From: Maricaulis salignorans
Lineage (GTDB): Bacteria; Pseudomonadota; Alphaproteobacteria; Caulobacterales; Aquidulcibacteraceae
DNA: 64,000 bases
Assembly: GCA_945891505.1 (NCBI GenBank)
Contig: CAMDDL010000003.1
Coordinates: forward strand, 62,001-126,000
Reading direction: 5' to 3'
The notes under the pieces: generated by a model
Database searches by the model: none
What the model was told of the DNA's origin: nothing
Seen by the model: only the letters and a program-made list of their open reading frames with translations
Shown: positions 1-9,006 of the stretch, one piece after another
Layout: every line of letters begins with the position of its first letter
Numbering within the stretch: the stretch's first letter is position 1
Position numbers and translations under genes: made by a program

Positions 1-519
1 AAGAATGTCCCGGACGAGACTGTTTGCAGCGCGCAGCACAGCTTCTCGAACGGCATTGATGTCGTTTAAAAAGCGGGCGGAGAAGGCCCCTGAAGGCTCA
101 GCGCTGAGGCGGGCGAAATCCAAGGTCAATAACTTGGCAAACAAGTCCTGTTGCAGCTTGGTGGTCGCAGCCAGCGCTACTCGATTGGTTAAGACCGTCG
201 AACCATACAGCGCGATCCCTTTGATCAGAGTTGCGGCAATAATCGCCAAAGGCCCAATCGTGGCCATGGCGGCGGGGGTTAGCCAATTGGATGAACTATG
301 AGGAGCCGGACCAGAACTTGCGCTCAACGCAGCCAAAGCATCGATGACTTGACCAAATAGCCACGGATAGGAAGCAGAAGCGGCGGCGACCACCGCCATT
401 AATAGGGTGGCGAGGCACAATATATTGGTATGCGGTGTCAGCCAGCCCGACCAAAACCGCTTGATCAGATCGGTACTTTGTACCGACTGGGTGTCAACGC
501 CTTTAGTGATCGTCTTCAT
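1..519 (-). CDS. ABC exporter (MsbA-type), N-terminal part only
   Basis: The 173 codons seen are the start of the transmembrane half of an ABC exporter; the gene runs off the left edge, so no nucleotide-binding domain is visible. Hydrophobic segments lie at about residues 32-58 and 84-110. The stretch FARLSAEPSGAFSARFLND followed by INAVREAV (about 135-161) is the intracellular-loop pattern of MsbA/lipid A exporters. The ATG at 519 overlaps the end of the DUF4170 gene by 17 bases, so the two are probably translated together. In many alphaproteobacteria this position, beside a DUF4170 gene and an inositol-monophosphatase-like gene, belongs to lipid A/Kdo genes, so export of an LPS precursor is a reasonable inference. 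The substrate cannot be read from the sequence. A peptide or drug exporter is the alternative. Confidence 0.8.
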   Translation of the reverse strand, partial: MKTITKGVDTQSVQSTDLIKRFWSGWLTPHTNILCLATLLMAVVAAASASYPWLFGQVIDALAALSASSGPAPHSSSNWLTPAAMATIGPLAIIAATLIKGIALYGSTVLTNRVALAATTKLQQDLFAKLLTLDFARLSAEPSGAFSARFLNDINAVREAVLRAANSLVRDIL

Positions 520-763
520 CCGGGGTTGGGCCGTTGGGATCGATCAAACGGTGGGCGTGGATCACGAAGTAACGCATATGAGCGTTATCGACCGTGCGCT
601 GGGACGCGCTTTTCCAAGCGTCCCGGGCTTCGGCATAATTGGGATAGGCCCCAACAAAGTCCATCGCCTTCAGATCGCGAAACTCCACATCCTCTAGGTC
701 TTGAACTTCCCCACCAACCACGATGTGGAGCAATTGTTTCTTTGGGGCGGCTTTACGTTCCAT
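503..763 (-). CDS. DUF4170 family small protein
   Basis: An 86-residue protein recognised as DUF4170, a family of unknown function found almost only in alphaproteobacteria, usually beside LPS genes. The core is a GGEV segment (17-20), FRDLKAMDFVGAYPNYAEA (28-46) and RYFVIHAHRL (64-73), as in other members; the tail is acidic. It has no signal peptide or membrane segment and is probably cytoplasmic. GAGGAAG lies just before the ATG. It starts 7 bases after the phosphatase stop and overlaps the downstream ABC exporter, so it sits inside an operon. Its molecular role is unknown. Confidence 0.85.
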   Translation of the reverse strand: MERKAAPKKQLLHIVVGGEVQDLEDVEFRDLKAMDFVGAYPNYAEARDAWKSASQRTVDNAHMRYFVIHAHRLIDPNGPTPDEDDH

Positions 764-770
764 TTCTTCC

Positions 771-1559
771 TCACGACAGTTTTACATGGTGGACGCGATC
801 AATGAGTAAGGGATGTAAGGGCTTTCCCGCGACCACCAGACTTTGTTGAAGTGGTACTAGCTGATTGTAAACAAAAGCTGCACCTTCATGCGTGGTTGCC
901 AGCGCGCCTGCCTCGTTCACGATCACATGTGCGGCAGCTAAGTCCCAGTCGCTTTTGGCCGAGAGAGCAATTGCACCATCATAATGACCTGCCGCCACGA
1001 GGCACATGCGATAGGCAATCGAATTGCGCGACACCACATCCATTTCGGGCCAAGGCGTCGGCCAAGCTGGGTGTAGGAACATGGCCGGGTCACCCAGCAT
1101 AGCACAGCCTTCCAACTGATCTACGATGCTGGGTTCGATCGCGACACCATTGAGGCGCGCCCCGCCGCCTTGAAATGCATCAAACATCTCACCAGTCGCA
1201 GGATTGAACACCACCCCTAAAACGGGCTGACTGTCGGCTAAAAGGCCAATACAAATTGTGAAATGCGGCTTAGCCTTAATAAAGGCACGTGTGCCATCAA
1301 TTGGGTCGACAACCCAACAGAAGCGGGCGGATTGTCGCGATTGATCATCAACGGTCTCTTCCGACAGCCAACCATAATCGGGCCGCTTAGCCAACAAGCG
1401 CTCTTTCAACAAGGCATCTATCGCCAAATCGGCATCACTGACCGGATTATTGGGTGACTTATCGCGCACATCCATTTGCGTACCAAAATAGCGCATCGCA
1501 ACGGCGCCCGCCTCTGTGGCGGCGTCCAATGCAAGTGCCAGATCAGCCGCCAAATTCAT
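771..1559 (-). CDS. inositol monophosphatase-family phosphatase (CysQ/3'(2'),5'-bisphosphate nucleotidase-like)
   Basis: A 262-residue Mg2+/Li+-sensitive phosphatase. The metal-site motifs are intact: WLSEE at 64-68, DPIDGT at 85-90 and WDLAAAHVIVNEAGA at 205-219. Length is normal for the family. Substrates in the family include 3'-phosphoadenosine 5'-phosphate, inositol-1-phosphate and fructose-1,6-bisphosphate; the motifs do not separate these. The neighbourhood (pmbA upstream, DUF4170 and an ABC exporter downstream) is a conserved alphaproteobacterial order in which the gene is usually annotated as a 3'(2'),5'-bisphosphate nucleotidase or inositol monophosphatase. It starts 3 bases after the pmbA stop, so the two are probably cotranscribed. 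Confidence 0.87.
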   Translation of the reverse strand: MNLAADLALALDAATEAGAVAMRYFGTQMDVRDKSPNNPVSDADLAIDALLKERLLAKRPDYGWLSEETVDDQSRQSARFCWVVDPIDGTRAFIKAKPHFTICIGLLADSQPVLGVVFNPATGEMFDAFQGGGARLNGVAIEPSIVDQLEGCAMLGDPAMFLHPAWPTPWPEMDVVSRNSIAYRMCLVAAGHYDGAIALSAKSDWDLAAAHVIVNEAGALATTHEGAAFVYNQLVPLQQSLVVAGKPLHPLLIDRVHHVKLS

Positions 1560-1562
1560 ACC

Positions 1563-2900
1563 CTATGCCCCCGCAATCGTCATGGCTGGGATCAAAAGAC
1601 TGGGGCATTGCAGCGATGCGCGACCATCATAGTCGTTGCCTGGGATCAGCTTAGAGTACATGTCCAGCATATTACCAGCGACTGTGATTTCATTGACGGG
1701 GCGCACAATTTTGCCGTTCTCAAACCAAAGACCCGAAACACCTACGGAGTAGTCACCGGTGTTTTGGTTGAAACTGGGAGACAAGGTTTCGATAACCACC
1801 AAGCCATTGCCTGCTTGCGCCTGTAATCCCGCGAGGTCATGTCGGCCCAGCATTACGGTTACGTTGCTTGAGCCAATTCCCGGTGCCCCGCCCGGGTTCA
1901 TGCTGGCATGGCCGGTTGACTTCAGACCTAATTGTCTTGCGCTGGCTGTATTGAGCAACCAAGTTTGCAGCACACCGTCAATTACCAGATCGCGGGCTGC
2001 TACCGGCAGGCCTTCACCATCAAACGGGTGAGAAGACCAACCCCCCTTTTCCAAGGGATTATCGGTAATTCGGATGTTGGACGCAAACACCTGCTGGCCC
2101 AACTTATCGCGCAGGAAGGAAACACCACGCGCCACCGAGGCCCCGGAGATGGCACCTAGAAAGAAGCTGATCAGACGGCTGGCCACCCTATTTTCGAAGA
2201 TGACCGGCGCGACACAGCTTTCAAGTTTGGTAGCACCCAAGCGTGCCAACGTGCGCTCGCCTGCATTGCGGCCGATGGTAGCAGACGCCTTCAAGTCCTT
2301 TAAAAAGCGGCTGGAGTCGCTGTCCCAATCGCGCTCTTTATGGTCACCGCGTTCCGCAATGGCGGACAGACCTAGGCCCCAAGATGTACCGCGATAGCCG
2401 CCCCGAAACCCGTTGCTTGCGCCATATACGACTTGGCTTGCGCCCCATTCAGCGCCAGAGCCCCCGGAATTGGTGATACCTGCAAGGTCCAAAGCAGCGG
2501 CCTCGCTCTCCAAGGCGCGGGCTTCAAGATCGGTTATATCGGCTTCTGTGTCGTCCCAAAGCTCGAGATCAGCTTGGTCTTTAGCCAAGTCTCCAGCGTC
2601 GGGCAGCCCACACCAAGGGTCCTCTGCTGCGGCCTTCGCCATGGCCACAACCCGTTCTGCCAAGGCATCTAGAGCGGCTAAGCTAAAGTCGGACGTTGAA
2701 GCGCCGGCTTGTTTCTTGCCGATCAAGACACGTAAGCCAGCTGAGCGGCTCTCTTCACTTTCAACTGATTCTAACTGGCCGAGCCGCACGGAGACGGACA
2801 GGCTTTTGCGGTCCAAACAAGCCGCATCGGCCGCTTCAGCACCTAAGAATTTTGCGCGGGACAGGAGCCGATCAACGGCTGCATCAAGATTTGAGCTCAT
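1563..2900 (-). CDS. pmbA: TldE/PmbA metalloprotease subunit
   Basis: A 445-residue member of the TldD/TldE family. In characterised bacteria TldD and TldE (PmbA) form a heterodimeric zinc protease that matures or degrades unfolded peptides. The C-terminal signature NQNTGDYSVGVSGLWFENG, followed shortly by NEITVAGNM, is typical of the TldE side. I see no HExxxH zinc motif, which fits TldE, because the zinc ligands sit in TldD. No tldD is visible in the window, so the partner must lie elsewhere. The ATG at 2900 is followed downstream by the phosphatase gene after only 3 bases. It is cytoplasmic, with no signal peptide. Confidence 0.92.
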   Translation of the reverse strand: MSSNLDAAVDRLLSRAKFLGAEAADAACLDRKSLSVSVRLGQLESVESEESRSAGLRVLIGKKQAGASTSDFSLAALDALAERVVAMAKAAAEDPWCGLPDAGDLAKDQADLELWDDTEADITDLEARALESEAAALDLAGITNSGGSGAEWGASQVVYGASNGFRGGYRGTSWGLGLSAIAERGDHKERDWDSDSSRFLKDLKASATIGRNAGERTLARLGATKLESCVAPVIFENRVASRLISFFLGAISGASVARGVSFLRDKLGQQVFASNIRITDNPLEKGGWSSHPFDGEGLPVAARDLVIDGVLQTWLLNTASARQLGLKSTGHASMNPGGAPGIGSSNVTVMLGRHDLAGLQAQAGNGLVVIETLSPSFNQNTGDYSVGVSGLWFENGKIVRPVNEITVAGNMLDMYSKLIPGNDYDGRASLQCPSLLIPAMTIAGA

Positions 2901-2942
2901 AGATTACTTCTAAAGCGGGTTTGACTCGATGCGAAGTCAATT

Positions 2943-2964
2943 GCGCACAAAAGCTTCAGTGCGC
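2943..2964 (-). terminator. possible weak hairpin between the anti-sigma gene and pmbA
   Basis: GCGCAC (2943-2948) and GTGCGC (2959-2964) can pair around a 10-base loop, in the 106-base gap after the anti-sigma stop and before pmbA. There is no clear T-run on the minus strand after the stem, so this may be a weak or Rho-assisted stop, or chance. Confidence 0.3.
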
Positions 2965-3006
2965 CCATTTTAGATTCTAATAGCCCCGCCCTGATAAACG
3001 AGGCCC

Positions 3007-3309
3007 CTACAGCGCGGAGTCGAGATCGGTGCTGAGCAATTGTTCGGCAAAAGCGTCCGCATCAGCCGTCAACGCCTTCTGTTCGCTCTGCCAAGACTGA
3101 TAATAGACAAAGCCACCGACACCTAGAACCAAGCTCGCAGCCAAAGCGCCGAAGGTCTTGACCCAATCAGGACGCGATGCCGTCTGTGCGCTGAAAGCAG
3201 CCATGGCAGCCGCTTCGATGCGAGCAGAAGGCATCTCTGGCACTGGACTGGCGTGATTTAACACGTATGCCAAAGCCTTATTCAGCGGGTGATGATCTAG
3301 GATACTCAT
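3007..3309 (-). CDS. probable anti-sigma factor, small single-pass membrane protein
   Basis: A 100-residue protein with one transmembrane segment at about 51-70, a 50-residue N-terminal region and a short C-terminal tail. Its ATG overlaps the sigma-factor stop (ATGA, 3306-3309), so the two are translationally coupled. That arrangement and size are typical of an anti-sigma factor holding an ECF sigma at the membrane. I cannot see the HxxxCxxC zinc motif of ZAS-type anti-sigmas, so the assignment rests on context and topology. The helical region around ARIEAAAMAAFS (29-40) could be the sigma-binding part. The alternative is an unrelated membrane protein of the same operon. Confidence 0.6.
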   Translation of the reverse strand: MSILDHHPLNKALAYVLNHASPVPEMPSARIEAAAMAAFSAQTASRPDWVKTFGALAASLVLGVGGFVYYQSWQSEQKALTADADAFAEQLLSTDLDSAL

Positions 3310-3899
3310 GCTGCATGTCCTTCCACGGACGCTTGTAACAAATCGGCCTTCTCAGGCGCAAGGGCCAGCCGCAAGGCGCGTCGGCCTCGAGCCAGAAGTG
3401 ATTCCACGGCATCAACACTAATGCCTAAGACTTCACCAACGTCTTTGGCGGCCAGTTCCTCATAATGGGTGAGGACAATGGCAGCCCGTTGGCGATCGGG
3501 TAAGCTCGCGAGGGCAGCATCAACGCAATCGCGCAAGGCGGATTGATGCAACCGTGCGTCGGGCATTGGCCCGGGATCGAGCGGCTCAGGCGCTTGGTCT
3601 TCATCCACAAAGCGCCCAGCTTTTCGCAGACGGTCAAAGCAAAGATTGGTGGTCACTTGGTGCAGCCAAGTCTCAACCCTTGCCCGACCAGTTTGCCAAG
3701 TTGGCAGGACCTTCCATAGACGGATCAGCGCTTCTTGCGTCACATCTTCCGCCTCTGCGGCATCTCGCAAGAGGCGCCAGCTGATCCGCCACAGCTTAGG
3801 TGAGACAGCTTTGACCAAAGCGGCAGCCGCGGCGCGGTCACCGCGGCCTGCTTTGGCGATCAAGCCCGCCAGGGGATCAAAGACGAGGGGGTTGGACAC
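3306..3899 (-). CDS. ECF-type RNA polymerase sigma factor
   Basis: A 197-residue group 4 sigma factor. Region 2 is seen in the LRDAAEAEDVTQEALIRLWK stretch (about 42-61) and the following WLHQVTTNLCFDRLRK (about 77-92). Region 4 is at about 120-165, with LPDRQRAAIVLTHYEEL and the helix-turn-helix AKDVGEVLGISVDAVESLLARGR. It starts with GTG at 3899. The EF-hand protein gene lies 21 bases upstream and the probable anti-sigma overlaps its end, so the three read as one operon. I infer a response to an envelope or ion signal. The regulon is unknown, and no sigma-specific promoter could be assigned by eye. Confidence 0.92.
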   Translation of the reverse strand: MSNPLVFDPLAGLIAKAGRGDRAAAAALVKAVSPKLWRISWRLLRDAAEAEDVTQEALIRLWKVLPTWQTGRARVETWLHQVTTNLCFDRLRKAGRFVDEDQAPEPLDPGPMPDARLHQSALRDCVDAALASLPDRQRAAIVLTHYEELAAKDVGEVLGISVDAVESLLARGRRALRLALAPEKADLLQASVEGHAA

Positions 3900-3920
3900 G
3901 CAAGGAGACCCTGTTCTAAT

Positions 3921-4652
3921 TTACCAAGGGCGACCGGGTCCACGACGCGGTCCACCTTCGCGGCCTTGACGGGCAGCAGCAGCAGCTTCTTCGCGGGTCA
4001 AGCGACCATCCTTATTGGCATCAGCACGCTCAAACATCGGATCAGGGCGACCAATCCATTCGTCGCGGCTAATCTTACCGTCCTTGTTGACGTCGTAGGC
4101 CCCAGTAGGTGGCGGTGGAGGCGGCCCATCGCGGCGATCCTTCTTCCGGTCACCCATTTTGCCGCGCATGGCATCGAGCTCATCGCGAGTGACACGACCA
4201 TCCTTATTCGCATCGAGGCGGGCGAACATCTCAGCCGAGCGCTCTTGCATTTTGGTTTGCTTTTCTTGCATGCGGGCAGCCATCGCGGCGTCAAACTCTG
4301 CCCGCGTGACCGCACCATCCTTGTTGGCGTCAGCAAGGCTCATTAAATCGCGGCCCTCCCGGGGTTCACGCGGCGGTCCTTGCATGCCATCTGGACGAGG
4401 TGGACGGGGCGGACGGGCAGCGCGCATTTCTTCGTCGGTGACAAAACCGTCTTTATTCTTATCAGCCCGATCAAACATGGCCGTGCGCGCTTTGCGCACT
4501 TCGTCCATGGTAATGGCACCATCCTTATTCAGGTCCGCGCGCTCAAAAAAGCCTGGACCTTCCCCTGAAGGGGGCGTTGGGCCTTGTTGGGCTAAAACGG
4601 GGGTTGCCAACATCATCAAGCCAGCGGTGGCAAGAACTATCTTTAAACGCAT
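3921..4652 (-). CDS. secreted EF-hand protein with six calcium-binding loops
   Basis: A 243-residue exported protein: signal peptide 1-21 (hydrophobic core, then ALA-type cleavage before QQG). It has six EF-hand loops of the DxNxDGxxxxxE pattern at 40-51, 64-75, 108-119, 147-158, 187-198 and 211-222, all with acidic residues at loop positions 1, 5 and 12. Linkers are rich in Pro, Arg and Gly (80-100, 168-183, 226-243). It should bind Ca2+ in the periplasm. It sits directly upstream of an ECF sigma gene and a membrane anti-sigma, so it may be the sensor or the target of that regulon; this is inference. glnE ends 81 bases upstream, so it may have its own promoter or be read through from glnE. 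Confidence 0.9.
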   Translation of the reverse strand: MRLKIVLATAGLMMLATPVLAQQGPTPPSGEGPGFFERADLNKDGAITMDEVRKARTAMFDRADKNKDGFVTDEEMRAARPPRPPRPDGMQGPPREPREGRDLMSLADANKDGAVTRAEFDAAMAARMQEKQTKMQERSAEMFARLDANKDGRVTRDELDAMRGKMGDRKKDRRDGPPPPPPTGAYDVNKDGKISRDEWIGRPDPMFERADANKDGRLTREEAAAAARQGREGGPRRGPGRPW

Positions 4653-4733
4653 GATCTGGTTCCTCTATGCAGCTGACCTCGGGGGAGAAGGCCACGCTTG
4701 TTTGTGATCTGCTTTTCAAACGCGGCTGGAAGT

Positions 4734-7544
4734 CTATTCCGTCGAAACGCCTGCAATCTCATTAAAATGATGGAGAATAAGGGCGCGCGCATCATCATAC
4801 ATTGCGATCGCTGTCTGGAAGTCTGGTGCATCAAGGCAGTGCGCGACGGCTTGGGTTAGGCCAGCAGCTGCCGTGATCGGGTCGAAATCAGAGCCTGCAG
4901 CGACGGCGAGGAGTTGTCGCACATTCTGTAGGACAGAGCCCGCCTTGACCAAGCGCCCTGCCTCTTCGGGGTCCAGAAACCCATAATGTGCGAGCGCTTG
5001 GATTGCTTCAACCGTGTTGGCGCGAATGATAGGTTTGCCGGAACTTGCAGCCGCTAACTGATGATATTGCGCAAAGAACTCAAGATCGATCAGCCCGCCA
5101 CGCTGCCGCTTCACATCCCAGCCGCCGCGCACCGGATGGGCGGCAACCATTTTTTCGCGCATGGCAACGATTTCGTTGGCCAAAGTCTCAATTGGCCGCG
5201 GCTTTTGTAAAACCTTCTCCGCGAGACCCGCGATCTCAGCCATAAGACTTGCATCCCCTGCCACTGGGCGCAGCCGCGTTAAGGCCTGAAATTCCCACGT
5301 CCAAGCTTGGCTGTCATAGTAGCGCTCTAGCGCAGAAAGTCGCACCGCGACTGGGCCTGCCCTACCAGATGGCCTTAGCTGCATATCCACTTCATAAAGG
5401 CTGCCTTCGGCGGTCTGTACCGACAGGGCTGAAACCAAGCGCTGGGTAAGCCGCGTATGCCATTGCTCGCCACTGATCGGGCGCTTGCCATCAGACTCAC
5501 CGTCTGCATCGGCAACATCATAGACAATCATCAAGTCGAGATCGGAATCTGCAGCCAATTCCAGCCCGCCAAGCTTCCCCCATGCACAGATCGCCACCCG
5601 TCCAGGGATACGGCCATGGGCTTCTGCCAAAGCTTCGTAGGCAACTGGCAGAAGCGCAGAAATGCTCGCTTCGGCGAGGTTTGAATAAGCAATTCCTGCC
5701 TCCTCCGCCTTGGCGCGGCCGTGCAACACCTGAAAGCCAATTCGGAACATTTCCTCGCGGTGGGCGCGGCGCACGGCATCGAGACATTCTTCAAAGCCAT
5801 GCGCTTGCGTTAGGCTAGCGTGCAAAACCTCCAAACGTGTCTGAGGTTCATCCATAGAAAGCGGTGCCGAGAAACGCGGCGAGAGCATCGCATCCAAAAT
5901 GGCCGGTCGTTGTGCGAGCACAACGCCTAACCGCGGGGCCAGCGCCAAAGTCGCGCATGTCTCTTTTAAGATGCGTGGCTCAGCCTTAAACAAAGACAGG
6001 ACCTGAACGCCCGCAGGCAGTGCAGCAAAAAAGTCCTGAAAGCGCACGAAACCCGTGTCGGCTTCCCCGGTTGCCGCGATGGCTTGCAATAAATCCGGTG
6101 TCAGGGCCGTTAAAAGCTCACGCGCTCGAGCAGTTCGTGTTGCGGGCACATGGCCATGGTGCCATGCGCGAATGGTGCGGGCAATCTGGCTGGGCTCGCT
6201 AAAGCCCGATGACGCGATGGTCTCAATTGTCTCGGGGTCGTCCTCCACGCCGGTGAACACCAACGAACCCAATGGGCTGGATAACGGTGTACTGTCTGGA
6301 AACAATTCCCGCACACGGGTTCGCACCATCTCGCGACAGGCTCTAATGTCTCGGTCGAGCGCTGCAAGGTCTGCGTGGCCTGACAAAGCTGCAACGCGGG
6401 CACGCCGGTTTGGATCATGCGGTAATTTATGGGTCTGCTCATCATCGAGCATTTGGATTCGGTGCTCAATTGTACGCAGGAAACGATAGCCTAATGCCAA
6501 ATCATCGCGGGCAAGCGCATCGACCCGGCCAGCAGCAACAAGTGCATCAAGAGCCTGCAGCGTTCCCCGTACCCGTAAACTGGGGTCGCGACCGCCTAGA
6601 ATAAGTTGCTGGGTCTGGGCAAAAAACTCAATCTCGCGAATACCACCCCGACCTAGTTTCACGTCAAAAGCTGGATCGTCTAAGTCGGTGGAGCGGCGGA
6701 CCGCGTGGATTTGACGAAGAATAGATTGCACGTCGTCAATCGCGGCAAAGTCTAAATTCTTGCGCCAAATGAAGGGCAGCAAATGCGTCAAAAGACTGCC
6801 AGCCGCTTCAAAATCCCCACCAATCGCGCGCGCCTTGATAAAGGCTGCTCGCTCCCAGTTCTGGCCGACACTTTCATAATAGGCTTCCGCCGCGCGCAAG
6901 GACACGGCAACTGGGGTTGAGGCTGGGTCTGGGCGCAAACGCCAGTCCACCCGAAAGACATAGCCCTCTGCTGTTACCTCCTCGAGAATGCGGGAGACGG
7001 CCTGCACTTGGCGGACACACACACCACTGGCAGCATCTCGATCGTCTGGACGGAAAGCATCTCGATCAAAAAACGCGGCAAGATCAATGTCGCTCGAATA
7101 ATTGAGTTCCTGCGCGCCATGCTTGCCCATCGCAATGATGAAGAGACCCGGGACCTGATCGGGCGTCAGGAAGCTTGCCAGATCACGACTAGCAGCAGAC
7201 CGACTGGCCAAAATCATGGCGGTTTGGGTGGCTTGGTCGGCTAAATCGGACAACGCTAGGGTCACCGCGCCCAAGTCCAACTGCCCACTCAAATCGCCAA
7301 GCGCACAGGCTAGGTGCGTATCGGCTTTCGCTTGACGTAGCGCTGCCATGGCTTCTGCAACACCAAGCTCGGCCGCCTTCTGGGCACTAATCAGACTGGC
7401 AGCAAGGACTTCAGTGACTTGACCAGACAAGAGGGCACTGGCCGCAACTGGTCGCCTTTGGCTCAAACGATCAAGATAGGGGGCAACAAGGCGCGCTGCC
7501 GCTAAGGCATCTGGCAAAGAGCCTATGGACTTAACCCCGACCAT
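4734..7544 (-). CDS. glnE: bifunctional glutamine synthetase adenylyltransferase/deadenylyltransferase
   Basis: A 936-residue GlnE, close to the usual length. It adds AMP to glutamine synthetase or removes it, in response to PII proteins and glutamine. The two nucleotidyltransferase halves are both intact: NYSSDIDL at 148-155 (deadenylylating half) and ADSDLDLMIVYD in the C-terminal half (around 660), each followed by a helical PII/GS-interaction region. The ATG overlaps the upstream kinase stop as TGATG, so translation is coupled. A degP-response regulator-kinase-glnE order is, from memory, seen in Caulobacter relatives. No sign of damage. Confidence 0.96.
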   Translation of the reverse strand: MVGVKSIGSLPDALAAARLVAPYLDRLSQRRPVAASALLSGQVTEVLAASLISAQKAAELGVAEAMAALRQAKADTHLACALGDLSGQLDLGAVTLALSDLADQATQTAMILASRSAASRDLASFLTPDQVPGLFIIAMGKHGAQELNYSSDIDLAAFFDRDAFRPDDRDAASGVCVRQVQAVSRILEEVTAEGYVFRVDWRLRPDPASTPVAVSLRAAEAYYESVGQNWERAAFIKARAIGGDFEAAGSLLTHLLPFIWRKNLDFAAIDDVQSILRQIHAVRRSTDLDDPAFDVKLGRGGIREIEFFAQTQQLILGGRDPSLRVRGTLQALDALVAAGRVDALARDDLALGYRFLRTIEHRIQMLDDEQTHKLPHDPNRRARVAALSGHADLAALDRDIRACREMVRTRVRELFPDSTPLSSPLGSLVFTGVEDDPETIETIASSGFSEPSQIARTIRAWHHGHVPATRTARARELLTALTPDLLQAIAATGEADTGFVRFQDFFAALPAGVQVLSLFKAEPRILKETCATLALAPRLGVVLAQRPAILDAMLSPRFSAPLSMDEPQTRLEVLHASLTQAHGFEECLDAVRRAHREEMFRIGFQVLHGRAKAEEAGIAYSNLAEASISALLPVAYEALAEAHGRIPGRVAICAWGKLGGLELAADSDLDLMIVYDVADADGESDGKRPISGEQWHTRLTQRLVSALSVQTAEGSLYEVDMQLRPSGRAGPVAVRLSALERYYDSQAWTWEFQALTRLRPVAGDASLMAEIAGLAEKVLQKPRPIETLANEIVAMREKMVAAHPVRGGWDVKRQRGGLIDLEFFAQYHQLAAASSGKPIIRANTVEAIQALAHYGFLDPEEAGRLVKAGSVLQNVRQLLAVAAGSDFDPITAAAGLTQAVAHCLDAPDFQTAIAMYDDARALILHHFNEIAGVSTE

Positions 7545-9001
7545 CAGACTTTAAGCGGCAGGATCAGCCGCGCCTCGAGGCCGAAGTCATCGCCGCTTGG
7601 CAGGCCATCAGCCAAAACAAGCCGCCCGCCGTGTAATTCCGCAATCGCCACCGCTAAGGACAGGCCAATGCCAGACCCCGGCAAGGAGCGCGCACTATCT
7701 AGGCGTACAAATCGCTCTAACACATGGTCGCGCTGGTTGACCGGTATGCCGCTTCCACTATCGCAGACGCTTATCGACATTTGATTAGCAGGTAGGCGCT
7801 TAGCAGAAAGCCGCACCTCGCCTTCACGTGTATATTTGACGGAATTATCCAAGAGATTGGAGATGGATTGCGCTAAGAGGGATCTGTCCGCCATAATCAT
7901 AAGTTCAGGCTCAATTTCAGCTGTAAAGACCAAGCCCGCTTCTTCGATCACCGGCTCAAACAAGTCAGCCAATTGGCCAATCAAGAGGCTGACATCCAAG
8001 GGCTCGAGCTTACCACCTTCACCCGCTTCTAGGCGAGAAAGGCGCAGCACAGCATTAAACGTCGCGACGACACCGTCCAACTGGATCAAGGCGTCTTCAA
8101 TCGCATCGCGCAAGTCTTCGGTTGTTTGCGCTTTTGCGGCCGCCCCTTCTAAGCGTGCCCGCAGCCGTGTGAGTGGGGAGCGCAAGTCATGCGCAATGGA
8201 ATCCCCCGTGGTGCGCGCGGCCGCGACCAAGCGGTCAATTCGCTCCAACATCGCGTTGAGGTCTTCGGTTAGATCATCAAATTCATCGCCGTCACCGGGC
8301 CTAATCGTCCGTACGGCCGCCCGACGCTTCAAGTCGCCAGCCATAACAGCGCGCGTCGTACGCGTCAGTTCATCAACGCGCCCAGCGGCCTGTCGTGCAG
8401 CCAGAAAGCCACCAATCAGCGCAAAAGCTAACACCCCTGCCCCACCCATCCAGATAACTCGCGCCACATGGTCTGCGATCTGCAAGCCGGGGCCCAAATC
8501 GCGGGCAACAAACAGGCCAAATCCGTCGGGTCCTGCCAAAAACAAGCCCCGCGCCCGTCTGCGCTCAACTTTGCCTGTCTCCAGATCGGGGCGCTCATAA
8601 CTAAAGCCTGAGGAGACAGCACGCTCGGGCTGGAGCGCGCTATTTGGGTCTGGTTTGCTGATTTGGGAGAGGTCGAGAGGGACGACGTCAATATTGCCCG
8701 AAAGGACTTGGCCGTCGGGCTGGACCAACACATAAAGGGAGTCACTGGCCCGCGCCGCGCGCTGGATGACTTCCATATTGAGGCCGTCGACATTCTGGCG
8801 CTGCCAGATATCAGCCAGCTGTGTCAGCTCTTGGCGGGCAAACCGATCTGCCTCCAAGCCCAGTCGACCGACGGTAGTGGCATAGAGGAAGCCCAGCAGC
8901 AGGATCGCGAAGCCCGCGAAGAGACCTGCAAATGCCATAGCGACGCGAAACGTCGTGGTGCGCATCAGCGACCGCAATGGCAAGAGCAGCTTTTTGATCA
9001 T
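7544..9001 (-). CDS. sensor histidine kinase (HAMP, HisKA, HATPase)
   Basis: A 485-residue membrane kinase. Transmembrane segments at about 17-42 and 182-202 flank a periplasmic sensor of about 140 residues; a HAMP linker follows at about 203-262. The phosphoacceptor box is IAHDLRSPLTRLR with H271; the ATP-binding N box (SNLLDNSVKYTREG) and G boxes (DSGSGIPV, PGSGIGLSLAV) are present. It lies 5 bases after the OmpR-type regulator gene, its likely partner, and the pair follows degP. A role in envelope stress or in control of the protease is therefore plausible but not shown. The signal is unknown. Confidence 0.93.
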   Translation of the reverse strand: MIKKLLLPLRSLMRTTTFRVAMAFAGLFAGFAILLLGFLYATTVGRLGLEADRFARQELTQLADIWQRQNVDGLNMEVIQRAARASDSLYVLVQPDGQVLSGNIDVVPLDLSQISKPDPNSALQPERAVSSGFSYERPDLETGKVERRRARGLFLAGPDGFGLFVARDLGPGLQIADHVARVIWMGGAGVLAFALIGGFLAARQAAGRVDELTRTTRAVMAGDLKRRAAVRTIRPGDGDEFDDLTEDLNAMLERIDRLVAAARTTGDSIAHDLRSPLTRLRARLEGAAAKAQTTEDLRDAIEDALIQLDGVVATFNAVLRLSRLEAGEGGKLEPLDVSLLIGQLADLFEPVIEEAGLVFTAEIEPELMIMADRSLLAQSISNLLDNSVKYTREGEVRLSAKRLPANQMSISVCDSGSGIPVNQRDHVLERFVRLDSARSLPGSGIGLSLAVAIAELHGGRLVLADGLPSGDDFGLEARLILPLKV

Positions 9002-9006
9002 GGGGT

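Noticed and set aside
7836-8600. A 254-codon plus-strand frame opposite the sensor kinase
   Set aside because: Antisense to a kinase with all motifs intact; its Ser/Arg/Pro-rich translation is a coding shadow.
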